A program made the translations under genes and the position numbers. A DNA stretch of 64,000 nt from Sporofaciens musculi. GTDB lineage: Bacteria; Bacillota; Clostridia; Lachnospirales; Lachnospiraceae. The stretch covers positions 2,294,501 to 2,358,500 of the forward strand of contig NZ_WUQX01000001.1 in NCBI RefSeq assembly GCF_009830285.1. The letters are read 5' to 3'. Below the pieces are notes generated by a model that was given only the letters and a program-made list of their open reading frames with translations, made no database searches and was not told where the DNA came from. This document shows, piece by piece, positions 13,723-22,656 of the stretch (position 1 is its first letter; each line of letters starts with the position of its first letter).

Positions 13723-14789
13723 TGCGAAAAGATTTGACAATATTATTATCTGCTTCCGGCTCTCCTTCCATGCCCGGACAACTAGAGTGTTTCCGCAGGA
13801 ATGGTGAACGGAATATCAGGATTGTGGGTATGGATATGAGTGACGAGCCAAGCGCCAGATATTTGGTAGATACGTTTTATCAAGTGCCTGCGGCATCAGA
13901 GAAATGTTACTGTGACATTGTGCTTGATATATGTAAAAAAGAAGGAATTGATATCTATTTTCCCAACATTTCGGCTGAGGTGAGCGCAGTTGCTTTGAGG
14001 CTTGGCGAATTTGAAGCGATAGGGACGATTGTTTCCATTGCAGATCAAAAGGCTGTGGAAATTACAAATAATAAATTGTCCGCTTATCGTTTTTTCAAAA
14101 CAAGAGGCATAGGGGTTCCTGATTTTTATCCGGTATATAGTGCAAAGGATTTTGTGAAAGGATGCCGAAAATTAGGCTATCCAAACCGCCCCGTATGTTT
14201 GAAGATTACAGAAGAAAGCGGGAGCAGGGGCGTAAGGATTATAGATGCCGCAAGGAACCGATATCAAATCTTTGCACATGAAAAGCCCAATAGTTTTTTT
14301 ACCTCTTATGATGATATGCTAAGCATCCTAAGCAGTACGGAGGCTCTCGATGAAATGATGCTTGTTGAGTATATGTCCGGAAATGAATATACGGTTGACC
14401 TTCTTGCCGACCATGGAAATATTTTATATATGGCAGGTAGGGAAAATGTAGTCAGTATGATGAGTATAGCCCAGGAAAGCGTTGTGTCCAAGATAGATTC
14501 TGCTTATGAAATGTGCCGAAAAATCGTCAAAGCCTTAGAACTTGACGGTAACATTGGTTTTGACTTCATGAAGGATGCAAATGGCAATCCGGTACTTATG
14601 GATATTAATCCGAGAATTACGGCAACAGTTTCTGTAATCGCGGCAGCAGGGGTGAATCTGCCATACCTGAGAGTAAAGCAGTTGTTAGGGGAGACATTAC
14701 CAGAGTGTCAGATTGATTATGGGACGAGACTGAAAAGACGATACGGAGAAATCTATACCAATTCCAAAGGGGAGCTAATTAACATCTGA
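13719..14789 (+). CDS. ATP-grasp family ligase
   Basis: A 356-residue single-domain ATP-grasp protein. N-terminal Rossmann-like subdomain TILLSASGSPSMPGQLECF, the lid RPVCLKITEESGSRGVRI, EYMSGNEYTVD, and the metal site PVLMDINPRITAT. The form resembles PylC/carboxylate-amine ligases. Two candidate ATGs (13719 and 13722) follow AGGTGGGAG; I use the first. It is translationally coupled to the decarboxylase-like gene, implying that product of one is substrate of the other, for example ligation of an amino-acid-derived group to a sugar. Exact substrate unknown. Confidence 0.82.
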   Translation: MMRKDLTILLSASGSPSMPGQLECFRRNGERNIRIVGMDMSDEPSARYLVDTFYQVPAASEKCYCDIVLDICKKEGIDIYFPNISAEVSAVALRLGEFEAIGTIVSIADQKAVEITNNKLSAYRFFKTRGIGVPDFYPVYSAKDFVKGCRKLGYPNRPVCLKITEESGSRGVRIIDAARNRYQIFAHEKPNSFFTSYDDMLSILSSTEALDEMMLVEYMSGNEYTVDLLADHGNILYMAGRENVVSMMSIAQESVVSKIDSAYEMCRKIVKALELDGNIGFDFMKDANGNPVLMDINPRITATVSVIAAAGVNLPYLRVKQLLGETLPECQIDYGTRLKRRYGEIYTNSKGELINI

Positions 14790-14806
14790 TTTTGGGAGAA
14801 CTGAAA

Positions 14807-16036
14807 ATGAACGTTCTTTTTTTGACAATCGACCATGTTACATCATTTTCCGACAGGTCTATTTATATAGATTTGGTTAATCAGTTTATAGAAAAAGGAT
14901 GCTATGTAACCGTTTTATCTGCCTGCGAGCAGAGGGAACAAAGACGAAACTCATCTGTTTATTTTGAAGTAGATGGGGGCGAGGTAATCAAAGTCCTGGT
15001 TCCTAATGTGACGAAAGTAGAAAATTATATTCAAAAGGGTATTTCTCTTGTCAGATTCAATTATTTGTTTCAGAAAGCAGCCGTAAAAGCAATGAAAAAA
15101 CGGAAGTATGACCTGGTTCTCTATGGCTCTCCTCCGGTTACGGTTTATGGTGCTGTTGAGTTGGTGAAAAAAAGGCAGGGGGCGTACAGTTATCTTCTTC
15201 TCAAAGATATATGGCCCTATGATTGTGTTTTTGGGAATGTTCTTACCACACACGGATGGAAGGGAATTGCATTCTATATTTTAAAATTAATGGCAAGAAG
15301 ACTATATAGGGCTTCAGATTATATTGGGTGTATGTCTCCTGCAAATATCCGATTTCTTCTTGATAACGAGCCATGGCTTTCTAAGAAAAAAATAGAGATT
15401 AATCCCAATAGTGTCAAACCCTTTGGTTGGGCTCTTACAGATGAAAAAAGGGAAGCAATGAGGATACAAAACGGATTACCATGTGATAAGGTTATTTTCA
15501 TTTACGGCGGTAATCTTGGGATTGCCCAGGGAATAGACTTTGCCTTAAAGGCGGTGAAAGCATCTGAAACGGTGGAGGAGGCCTGTTTTGTGTTTGTAGG
15601 AGGCGGTACGGCAAAGGCAAAGGTTAAGAAGGCTGAAAATTCTTCTGATTTTAAGAATCTCATTTTTCTTCCTGCAATGCCAAAGGATGATTATGAACAA
15701 CTGGTATATGCCTGCGACGTAGGATTGATTTTCTTAAATCATGAGTGTCTGGCGCCCAATTATCCCTCAAGACTGCTTTCTTATATGCAAGCTGCGCTTC
15801 CGGTAATCTGCGCCACAGATACTTACACAGATGTGGGAAAGATTGGGGTGGAGAATGGATATGGATTATGGTGCGAGAGTAATCAAACAGATGATTTTGT
15901 GAAGTGCGTCCGTAAGCTATGCGAAAAATCGCTGCGAAGTTCCATGGGCCGAGAAGCTCATTCCTATTTTGTAAATCATTACACGGTACAGACATCTTAT
16001 GAGTTAATAGTCAGGCATTTTCAAGAAAATAATTAA
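14807..16036 (+). CDS. Glycosyltransferase, GT4/WbuB-like
   Basis: A 409-residue GT-B glycosyltransferase that adds one sugar of the repeat unit on the cytoplasmic face. The N-terminal half carries YDLVLYGSPPVTVYGA and LLLKDIWPYD, which are typical for the WbuB/colanic-acid branch; the C-terminal half has IYGGNLGIAQGIDFALKAV (donor loop), FVGGGTAKAKVKK and VYACDVGLIFLN with NYPSRLLSYMQAALPVI. The extreme C-terminus shows FVNHYTVQTSY. ATG 14807 follows GGGAG by eight bases; an upstream in-frame TTG at 14792 has no ribosome site. Donor and acceptor cannot be told from sequence. Confidence 0.88.
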   Translation: MNVLFLTIDHVTSFSDRSIYIDLVNQFIEKGCYVTVLSACEQREQRRNSSVYFEVDGGEVIKVLVPNVTKVENYIQKGISLVRFNYLFQKAAVKAMKKRKYDLVLYGSPPVTVYGAVELVKKRQGAYSYLLLKDIWPYDCVFGNVLTTHGWKGIAFYILKLMARRLYRASDYIGCMSPANIRFLLDNEPWLSKKKIEINPNSVKPFGWALTDEKREAMRIQNGLPCDKVIFIYGGNLGIAQGIDFALKAVKASETVEEACFVFVGGGTAKAKVKKAENSSDFKNLIFLPAMPKDDYEQLVYACDVGLIFLNHECLAPNYPSRLLSYMQAALPVICATDTYTDVGKIGVENGYGLWCESNQTDDFVKCVRKLCEKSLRSSMGREAHSYFVNHYTVQTSYELIVRHFQENN

Positions 16037-16065
16037 TATACAACATCTATGGGGGAGGTAAGGAT

Positions 16066-17241
16066 ATGGATGCAATTTTAAGACTCATAGGAAAGTATTG
16101 CATGAGAATTATATTATGTCCGTTTAAACTGATTCCGATTAAGCACAACAGAATCCTGTTGTTAAATAACCAGGCATTGAATTATTCAGACAGTCCGAAA
16201 TATATTATTGAATATTTGCTTGCTCATTATCCAGGTAAATTTGAAATTGTTCTTGCGGTAGATGCTCCGGTGAAGTTTACTGATTTGGGTAAAAAGGGAA
16301 TAAAAACGATTCGGTTTGATTCATTACAGTATTTTTATTACATGATGACCACAAAGGTTTTTGTGACCAATAGCGGAGGCCACTCCTATATCCCGAAAAG
16401 AAAACAACAATTATTTATTAATACTCATCATGGCGGCGGCGCGTATAAAACGAATGGAAGAGATATGTTTGAGGATACCTGGATATTCAGAAAAGATTTG
16501 ATGCTTGCATCCAAACAGACGGATTATTTTTTATCAACTTGCCACAGGTTTACGAAGGTTAATGTCCAATCTATTTTGCTGCCAAAAGAAAAGTTTTGGG
16601 AGATTGGAATGCCTCGCAATGATATGCTGCTCAATGGGAATGCCTCCTTACGGAATCATGTGAGAGAGAAACTGGGAATAAGGGAGGGAGACAAGCTGGT
16701 GTTATATGCCCCCACATACAGAAAACCGGATGATAATTATTTTAAAGAGTCCATTGCAGTTTCCTATGGAATAGACTGTGAAAAGGTGCGCGAGGCGTTG
16801 CATGACCGCTTTGGCGGGAATTGGAAATTTGGCTTCAGGCTTCACCCTTGCGTGGTCAATCGGGACCAGCTTCCAAAGGGAAATGTCATAGATTTGTCAG
16901 ATTATGAGGATATGCAGGAATTGCTGTTGGCTGCTGATGTAATGATTAATGACTTTTCTTCTTCCATGTGGGATTTTATGTTGACGGGAAAGCCCTGTTT
17001 TACCTTCGCATTAGATATGGATCATTATGTAGAGACAACAAAGTTATATACGCCCCTTAATGAGTGGCCATTTTCAAAAGCAAGGTCTAATGAGGAATTG
17101 GCTGAGAATATTTTAAATTTTGAAGAAAAGAGTTATATGGATGCTTGTAAGAAACACTATGAATTACTTGGAGGATGTGAGACTGGAAGGGCAACTGAAT
17201 TAGTATGCAGGAAAATCTATGACAGATGCTTTCAGCCGTAA
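16066..17241 (+). CDS. CDP-glycerol/polyol glycerophosphotransferase family (TagB/TagF-like)
   Basis: A 391-residue enzyme of the teichoic-acid glycerophosphotransferase family, which attaches a polyol phosphate from a CDP-polyol to a lipid-linked glycan at the inner membrane face. Motifs: INTHHGGGAYKTNG near the middle (catalytic His region), GMPRNDML, VLYAPTYRKP, FRLHPCVVN with the second catalytic His, and DVMINDFSSSMWDFMLTGKP. It begins with a short amphipathic/hydrophobic segment rather than a signal peptide. In context with the TarI-like cytidylyltransferase at 23.9 kb it implies that the polymer carries a glycerol- or ribitol-phosphate. SD GGGAGGT precedes ATG 16066. Confidence 0.9.
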   Translation: MDAILRLIGKYCMRIILCPFKLIPIKHNRILLLNNQALNYSDSPKYIIEYLLAHYPGKFEIVLAVDAPVKFTDLGKKGIKTIRFDSLQYFYYMMTTKVFVTNSGGHSYIPKRKQQLFINTHHGGGAYKTNGRDMFEDTWIFRKDLMLASKQTDYFLSTCHRFTKVNVQSILLPKEKFWEIGMPRNDMLLNGNASLRNHVREKLGIREGDKLVLYAPTYRKPDDNYFKESIAVSYGIDCEKVREALHDRFGGNWKFGFRLHPCVVNRDQLPKGNVIDLSDYEDMQELLLAADVMINDFSSSMWDFMLTGKPCFTFALDMDHYVETTKLYTPLNEWPFSKARSNEELAENILNFEEKSYMDACKKHYELLGGCETGRATELVCRKIYDRCFQP

Positions 17242-17258
17242 CGATAGGTGATGTTAAT

Positions 17259-18390
17259 ATGAGTGAATCAAAAAGCTGTTTTCTGTGCAGCACCACATTT
17301 CAGCTTATTACAGCTATGCAGATCTGCTATGGGAGAAGGGAAAAGGCGGATTTATATATTCTCCCTTTATGTCCCAATGGAAGTGTATATAGAGACAGAA
17401 TCATTGAGGTGAAACTGTTTCATAAAGTTTCTGTTATTGACGGTGACAGCTTGTCTTGTTTATATAAGAAACAGAGCGCTTTGCGATATAATATAAACTC
17501 CTTTTTGTGTTATCTGAATATTAAAAAAATAGTAAGTAAGATGATATCTGTTGACGCTTCGTATGATAAATTTTATTTTTCTAGTGTTACGCCGTACTCT
17601 AAACTAATTCAGTTATATTTTTATAGATATTCTAAAAAGACAGAAATTATTCTGTTTGACGATGGTGAGGGAAGTTATGATGACCCATATATTATAGGTA
17701 AATTGTCAAAAGCGGATGCTCTTGTCCGACGACTGTTCTTTGGGTATAACTTTTCTTCATATGATTTTAAAAGATTGCTGTATTCACCTGAACTTTTTAT
17801 TAATATTAACGGAAAAGGATATAGAGTAGATAAAATTAAAAATTTATTTAATGAAGTTAGTTTTGCTAGGCAAATTAATTTTGTTTTTGATTTTCAAAAA
17901 GATAAAGCAATAAAAGAGAAATTTATTATCCTTGATGTAATCAAGAATATAAGATTTACAGAAAAAGGAAGAAGAAAATTAGAAAAAATATATGGTTTAA
18001 TATGTCAATTAGTGGGGAGAAAATCTCATAATTAAAAAACATCCAAGAGATAATGATACGGTAGATGAAAAATATAATGTTTATAAGACTCAAGATATTC
18101 CGTTTGAAATTGTGGAGATTAATTCGATGATTGAAAATAAAGTAATTATAACGGTTGCAAGTACGGCTATATTTACTACTAAAATTATGCTTGGTAAAGA
18201 ACCATTTGTTATTCTGCTCAATGAATTATTTGGAGATGAAGATTTACTATATAACAAAGAAGGAATAAGAGACGGCAGAGTGAAGGCTTTTAATCAGGGA
18301 TGTAGTGATTTGTTTTCCGATTCATCTCGGTTTATGAAGCCTCAAAATTTATCTGAATTGCGCAATTTTCTGAATGATATACGGGATTAA
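17259..18390 (+). pseudogene. GT52-type glycosyltransferase (LOS sialyltransferase-like), split by a one-base frameshift
   Basis: Two adjoining frames together encode one protein of about 375 residues. The first (17259-18035) has CFLCSTTFQLITAMQ at its start and IILFDDGEGSYDD; it then runs out as GRKSHN and stops. The second frame continues at once with LIIKKHPRDND, the diagnostic K-x-HPRD of this family, and ends at 18390 with ITVASTAIFTTKIMLG. Removing one G from the GGGG run at 18014-18017 joins them as LVGENLIIKKHPRD. As sequenced the transferase is truncated before its HPRD motif and should be inactive. GT52 includes lipooligosaccharide sialyltransferases, which fits the CMP-nonulosonate genes downstream. 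Base composition is distinctly AT-rich. Sequencing error, slippage or real decay cannot be separated here. Confidence 0.8.
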
Positions 18391-18413
18391 AAGATAATGA
18401 TTGAGAGGATTAT

Positions 18414-19795
18414 ATGATTGAAATTAGAAAAAATAATGTGGTTTTGATTTTTACATATTGTATTTTTACAATAATAATAAATGTGTATATTATCAATGGT
18501 ATAACTAATTTTACTGATGTAAAGACAAAACTATCTTGTATTATTATTTTATTGTTTACTATACAGACAATACTCTATTTGTCAATTAGCAAAGAAATTA
18601 ATTTCTCAATGATATTTATTTGGTGTTGTTATTTGTTTTGGTTATCGCAAAATATATTACTGTTTCTAAATTTTGACTTTGGAAACAAAATAACCTATGT
18701 AGCTTATTTTAATTACGGATATAATGCATATGTTCAGGCTATTAAATATTCGACAATAGCAGTTTCAATCGTGTTTGTCGGAGTGTTATTTGGCACACAG
18801 GTGAATGTTGTCAATCATGTTGTCAATCAATTTGAAAAAGTAATCCCAACAAAACAATATGTATACCCATTGCTAATTATTTCTCTTATTTTGGATTTAA
18901 TTCAGACGGCTATACGAATTACCATCAATCTTACATCTGGATATGAGGAAGCTCATGGAGCAGGTAATTTTATTAATATTTTTCAAACATTTACACAGTT
19001 TTTTCCGGTAGCAGTTTATCTTGCCCTTGTCATATATAAAGAGGATAAGAAAAAGCTAAGAAAATATATTATTTGTTTATAATATATGAACTGATAAAAA
19101 TGTTTGGGGGTGCCAGAGCGTATTCGGTTTTGGGAATTATTGTTATCACGGTTTTATATTATCATGTTGTCGAAAAGTTAAATATAAAAAAATTCCTGCT
19201 TATCTCCTTCGGAGGATTTGTACTTTTAAATGTACTCATAGTTATCAGAAATGGCAGATACTTCGGAACATATTCATGGGAATTTAATGGAGTCTATTTT
19301 TTGGCAACAGAAACGATGAAAGAGTTTGGAGGAACTATCAATGTAATTTCAAAAGGGTTTAGAGATTTCCGTGAAACAGCAAATGGAATGGTAACCATAT
19401 CCTCTATACTTTCTATTATACCTGGATGGACATACATTTTCGGAGATGATCTGATAAATAAATATTACACATATTTTGCGTTTGATTTTGAACCTTTGGG
19501 GTCTGCATTCCCGATTGAATATTATTTTGATTTTGGTTATACAGGCGGTTTAATTGCCTGTTTTTTCCAGGGAATCATAGTCGGTATGCTTGATAAGCGT
19601 ATATTTCAAAATATACGGACAGGGAGATATGCCCAGAATTCATTTTTGATTTTTTTGATTATTGAATTGATCTATACTGTTCGCTCTTATCCGTTTCGGA
19701 TACCAAGATATATATTTTATTTTATTTTGGTATATAAGTTTTATGACATTATATTTACGAATCATAAGCGTAGAAAATATATAGAGATAGTTTAA
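18414..19795 (+). pseudogene. Wzy-type O-antigen/capsule polymerase, split by a one-base frameshift
   Basis: Two overlapping open frames (18414-19082 and onward to 19795) each carry multiple membrane helices and together make one polytopic protein of about 460 residues with ten or more helices. The first ends EDKKKLRKYIICL-stop; the second continues IIYELIKMFGGARAYSVLG. Adding one A to the AAAA run at 19061-19064 fuses them in frame. The MFGGARAYS segment and the late DFEPLGSAFPIEYYFDFGYTG motif are typical of the O-antigen polysaccharide polymerase family, with the large external loop in the second half. As read, the polymerase is broken and long-chain polymer would not be made. Strongly AT-rich, as usual for wzy genes acquired by transfer. 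Confidence 0.82.
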
Positions 19796-19812
19796 AAAGG
19801 GAGAATAAAAAT

Positions 19813-20682
19813 ATGTACAAAAAACCATTTATTATTGCCGAAGCAGGCTGTAACCATATGGGGCGAATGGAGATTGCAAAGGATCTCATTGAAACGGCGG
19901 CACATTTCTGTAAAGCTGATTCCATCAAGTTTCAAAAACGCTGCCCAAAGGAGCTGCTGACTTTAGAACAATACAATGCGCCCCACCCTAATCCTGCGAA
20001 CTCCTATGGCGCAACCTACGGTGAGCACCGTGAGTTTTTGGAATTCGATGTGAAGCAGCACGCACAGTTAAAAAAGTGGTGTGAAGATGCAGGCATTATC
20101 TATTCAACTTCAGTATGGGATCTGACCAGCGCCAAGGAAATATCTTGTCTTCATCCTAAGTTTATTAAGATTCCGTCTGCATGCAATACCCATTATGAGA
20201 TGCTTCAGTGGTTATGTGATAACTATGAAGGAGAGATTCAGTTGTCCTTTGGAATGACGACAAAAGATGAAGAAGAAAAGATTGTTCAGCTATTTGAAAA
20301 GAATGGCCGTGCAAAGGATTTGGTTCTCTATAATTGTATTTCCGGATATCCGGTGCCTTCTAAGGATGTCTGTTTACTTGAGATTATTGGTATGAGAGAA
20401 CGATACGAAGGGCGTGTCAAGGCAATTGGTTTTTCCGGTCATCATCTTGGGATTGCAGTGGATGTGGCAGCCTATACGTTGGGAGCTGAATATATTGAAC
20501 GCCATTATACGCTTGACCGTACATGGAAGGGGACGGATCACGCCGCGTCCCTTGAGCCGGATGGAATCAGAAAGCTTGTCAGGAATCTGGAGGCAGTTTA
20601 TGAATCACTAACTTATAAGAAAGAAGAAATTCTTCCGATTGAGCAGATACAGCGTGATAAGTTGAAATACAGGGAGAACTGA
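19813..20682 (+). CDS. NeuB-family nonulosonate synthase lacking the SAF domain
   Basis: Condenses phosphoenolpyruvate with a six-carbon amino sugar (or its phosphate) to give a nine-carbon acid of the sialic/legionaminic/KDN kind. TIM-barrel signatures: IIAEAGCNHMGRMEIAKDLI, DSIKFQKR, STSVWDLTSA, IKIPSACNTHYEML, IGFSGHHLGIAVDVAA and ERHYTLDRTWKGTDHAASLEPDGI. It is only 289 residues; canonical NeuB is about 345 and ends in an antifreeze-like SAF domain that contributes to the active site of the partner subunit. Here that domain is absent and the next gene (CBS-cupin) begins two bases later, so the cupin or CBS protein may stand in for it. Which acid is made is not predictable. Confidence 0.88.
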   Translation: MYKKPFIIAEAGCNHMGRMEIAKDLIETAAHFCKADSIKFQKRCPKELLTLEQYNAPHPNPANSYGATYGEHREFLEFDVKQHAQLKKWCEDAGIIYSTSVWDLTSAKEISCLHPKFIKIPSACNTHYEMLQWLCDNYEGEIQLSFGMTTKDEEEKIVQLFEKNGRAKDLVLYNCISGYPVPSKDVCLLEIIGMRERYEGRVKAIGFSGHHLGIAVDVAAYTLGAEYIERHYTLDRTWKGTDHAASLEPDGIRKLVRNLEAVYESLTYKKEEILPIEQIQRDKLKYREN

Positions 20683-20684
20683 TT

Positions 20685-21443
20685 GTGGATGAGAGATTTA
20701 GAGATTACACGGTGTATGAATCTGACCGTGTTATAGAGGCGCTTAAAAAGATTGACGCAAACAGGCAAGGATTTGTCATTGTGGTTGATTTGGAGAAAAC
20801 AGTTCTTGGAGTGTTGACGGACGGGGATTTAAGGCGTGCATTTATTCGAGGGTGCAATAAAGAAGCCTACGTTTCTGATGTATATACAAAGGAGGCAAAG
20901 ACTGTTTTTCTATCAGATGGATTCGAGACTGTATCGAGACTGTTCAAGAATCAAGCTATTAAATTCTTACCTGTGGTGGATGATAACAACTGCTTAGTAA
21001 ATATTATTACTAAAAATCAGATGCATACATTGTTATTACAAGATATTCATGCGGATTTGGGATATGATTTTTTCTCCTTAGATACAGGAGTTATTGATTA
21101 TGAGATTTTTCAAAGACCGTGGGGTTTTTATAAGACAACTGTGTTGAATGATTACTATCAGGCAAAGGTAATCTGTGTAAAACCCAAAAGTCAATTAAGT
21201 CTTCAATCCCATGAGCATAGAGAAGAACATTGGATTGTGGTTCATGGGACAGGCATAATTCATTTAGAAAAATCTGTTTTGCATGTAAGCTGTGGAAGTT
21301 CTGTTTTTATTCCAAAAGGAGCCAAGCACAGGGTACTCAATACAGACGAACAGGAGTCGCTGATTATTACCGAAGTTCAAATTGGAGATTATCTTGGAGA
21401 AGACGACATTATCCGCTATGAGGATATTTATGGAAGAATATGA
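20685..21443 (+). CDS. CBS-domain/cupin fusion (mannose-6-phosphate isomerase-like cupin)
   Basis: A 252-residue two-part protein. Residues 1-120 are a CBS pair (GVLTDGDLRRAFIRG and FLPVVDDNNCLVNIITKNQM), a fold that usually binds adenosyl nucleotides or CMP-type ligands. Residues 138-250 are a cupin of the type-II phosphomannose isomerase class: RPWGFYKTTV, then SLQSHEHREEHWIVVHGTG with the metal ligands, and FIPKGAKHRVLN. Such cupins isomerise Man-6-P/Fru-6-P or bind sugar products. It starts with GTG 20685 after AGGGAG and sits between the synthase and cytidylyltransferase of the nonulosonate module, pointing to a role in precursor supply or control of that pathway. Confidence 0.85.
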   Translation: MDERFRDYTVYESDRVIEALKKIDANRQGFVIVVDLEKTVLGVLTDGDLRRAFIRGCNKEAYVSDVYTKEAKTVFLSDGFETVSRLFKNQAIKFLPVVDDNNCLVNIITKNQMHTLLLQDIHADLGYDFFSLDTGVIDYEIFQRPWGFYKTTVLNDYYQAKVICVKPKSQLSLQSHEHREEHWIVVHGTGIIHLEKSVLHVSCGSSVFIPKGAKHRVLNTDEQESLIITEVQIGDYLGEDDIIRYEDIYGRI

Positions 21444-21471
21444 GATTGGGGCTTGAAATATAGGAGGAATT

Positions 21472-22656
21472 ATGAACGTAGCATTTATTCCGGTCAGAGG
21501 CGGAAGTAAGTCGATTCCGCTAAAAAATATTAAATATCTTTGCGGCAGGCCATTGGTCTATTGGGTAATAAAAGCGGCATGCGGATGTGAGTATATTGAT
21601 AAGGTTTATGTTGCAACTGACAGTGAGCAGATTAAAAGGACGGTAGAGTCCTTTCAGGCAGGGATGGAAGGGAGCCTTTTTGACAAGGTAGAAGTAATCG
21701 GCCGTTCTGCAAAATCTGCTTCTGATACGGCATCCACAGAGTTTGCAATGCTGGAATTTGCTAAGAATTACGAGTTTGATCATATTGTGCTTGTTCAGGC
21801 TACATCCCCTTTGCTTAGGAGTGATGATCTGAATCGCGGGTTTCAGATTTTCAATTCTGAGGGGACAGACAGCGTCCTCTCTGTCGTCCGGCAGAAGCGC
21901 TTCCACTGGGCAAATGATGAAAAAGGATATACATATCCGACGAATTATGATGTATTTTGCCGCCCCCGCAGGCAGGAGTTTGACGGATATCTTGTAGAAA
22001 ACGGTGCGTTTTATATCAGCTCAAAAAAAGCATTGTTGAAATCAAAGAATCGCGTTTCCGGAAACATAAAAGCAGTGGAGATGAGTGAAGATACATTTTT
22101 TGAGATTGATGAACCCAGTGACTGGATTATAATTGAGGCTCTGATGAAAAAGAATGGTATCGCTGCGTTTGTTGAAGTACCTGAAATAAAAATGTTTTTG
22201 ACGGATTGTGATGGATGTCTGACCGACGGAGGAATGTATTATTCAGAGAAGGGTGATGAACTAAAGAAATTCAATACCAGAGACGGTATGGGCTTTGCGC
22301 TGCTTCGCAAGATGGGGATTATTACGGGTATTATCACGAGTGAAAACGTGGATTTAAACAGACGGCGTGGGAAGAAGCTGAAGCTTGACATTCTTGAAAT
22401 GGGCTGTAAGAACAAACTAGAGACGGTTACAAAAATTTGCTCACAGTACGGAATATCCCTTCAGAATGTCTGTTATATTGGAGACGATGTAAACGATCTT
22501 ACAGTCATAGAGGCTGTAGGATACGGCTGCTGCCCAAAGGATGCTGTGCGGGAGGTCAAAGAGGCGGCGGATTATATCACAGAGGCAAAGGGCGGGAAGG
22601 GAGTAATTAGAGAAGTAGTTGAGATAATCAGTGGGCAGAGGAAGAACGCCGAATGA
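21472..22656 (+). CDS. neuA: CMP-nonulosonate cytidylyltransferase fused to a KdsC-type HAD phosphatase
   Basis: A 394-residue fusion like vertebrate CMP-sialate synthase. Residues 1-225: NeuA domain with AFIPVRGGSKSIPLKNIK for CTP binding, ATDSEQI, LVQATSPLLRSDDLN and the NGAFYISSKKAL segment. Residues 238-394: KdsC-like HAD with nucleophile motif MFLTDCDGCLTDGG, TRDGMGFALLRK, GIITSENVDLNRRR and YIGDDVNDLTVIEAVG. Both catalytic Asp of the DxD motif are present, so unlike the vertebrate homologue the phosphatase may be active, implying a phosphorylated (for example 9-phosphate) intermediate. Starts at ATG 21472 after AGGAGG and overlaps wzx by four bases. Confidence 0.92.
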   Translation: MNVAFIPVRGGSKSIPLKNIKYLCGRPLVYWVIKAACGCEYIDKVYVATDSEQIKRTVESFQAGMEGSLFDKVEVIGRSAKSASDTASTEFAMLEFAKNYEFDHIVLVQATSPLLRSDDLNRGFQIFNSEGTDSVLSVVRQKRFHWANDEKGYTYPTNYDVFCRPRRQEFDGYLVENGAFYISSKKALLKSKNRVSGNIKAVEMSEDTFFEIDEPSDWIIIEALMKKNGIAAFVEVPEIKMFLTDCDGCLTDGGMYYSEKGDELKKFNTRDGMGFALLRKMGIITGIITSENVDLNRRRGKKLKLDILEMGCKNKLETVTKICSQYGISLQNVCYIGDDVNDLTVIEAVGYGCCPKDAVREVKEAADYITEAKGGKGVIREVVEIISGQRKNAE

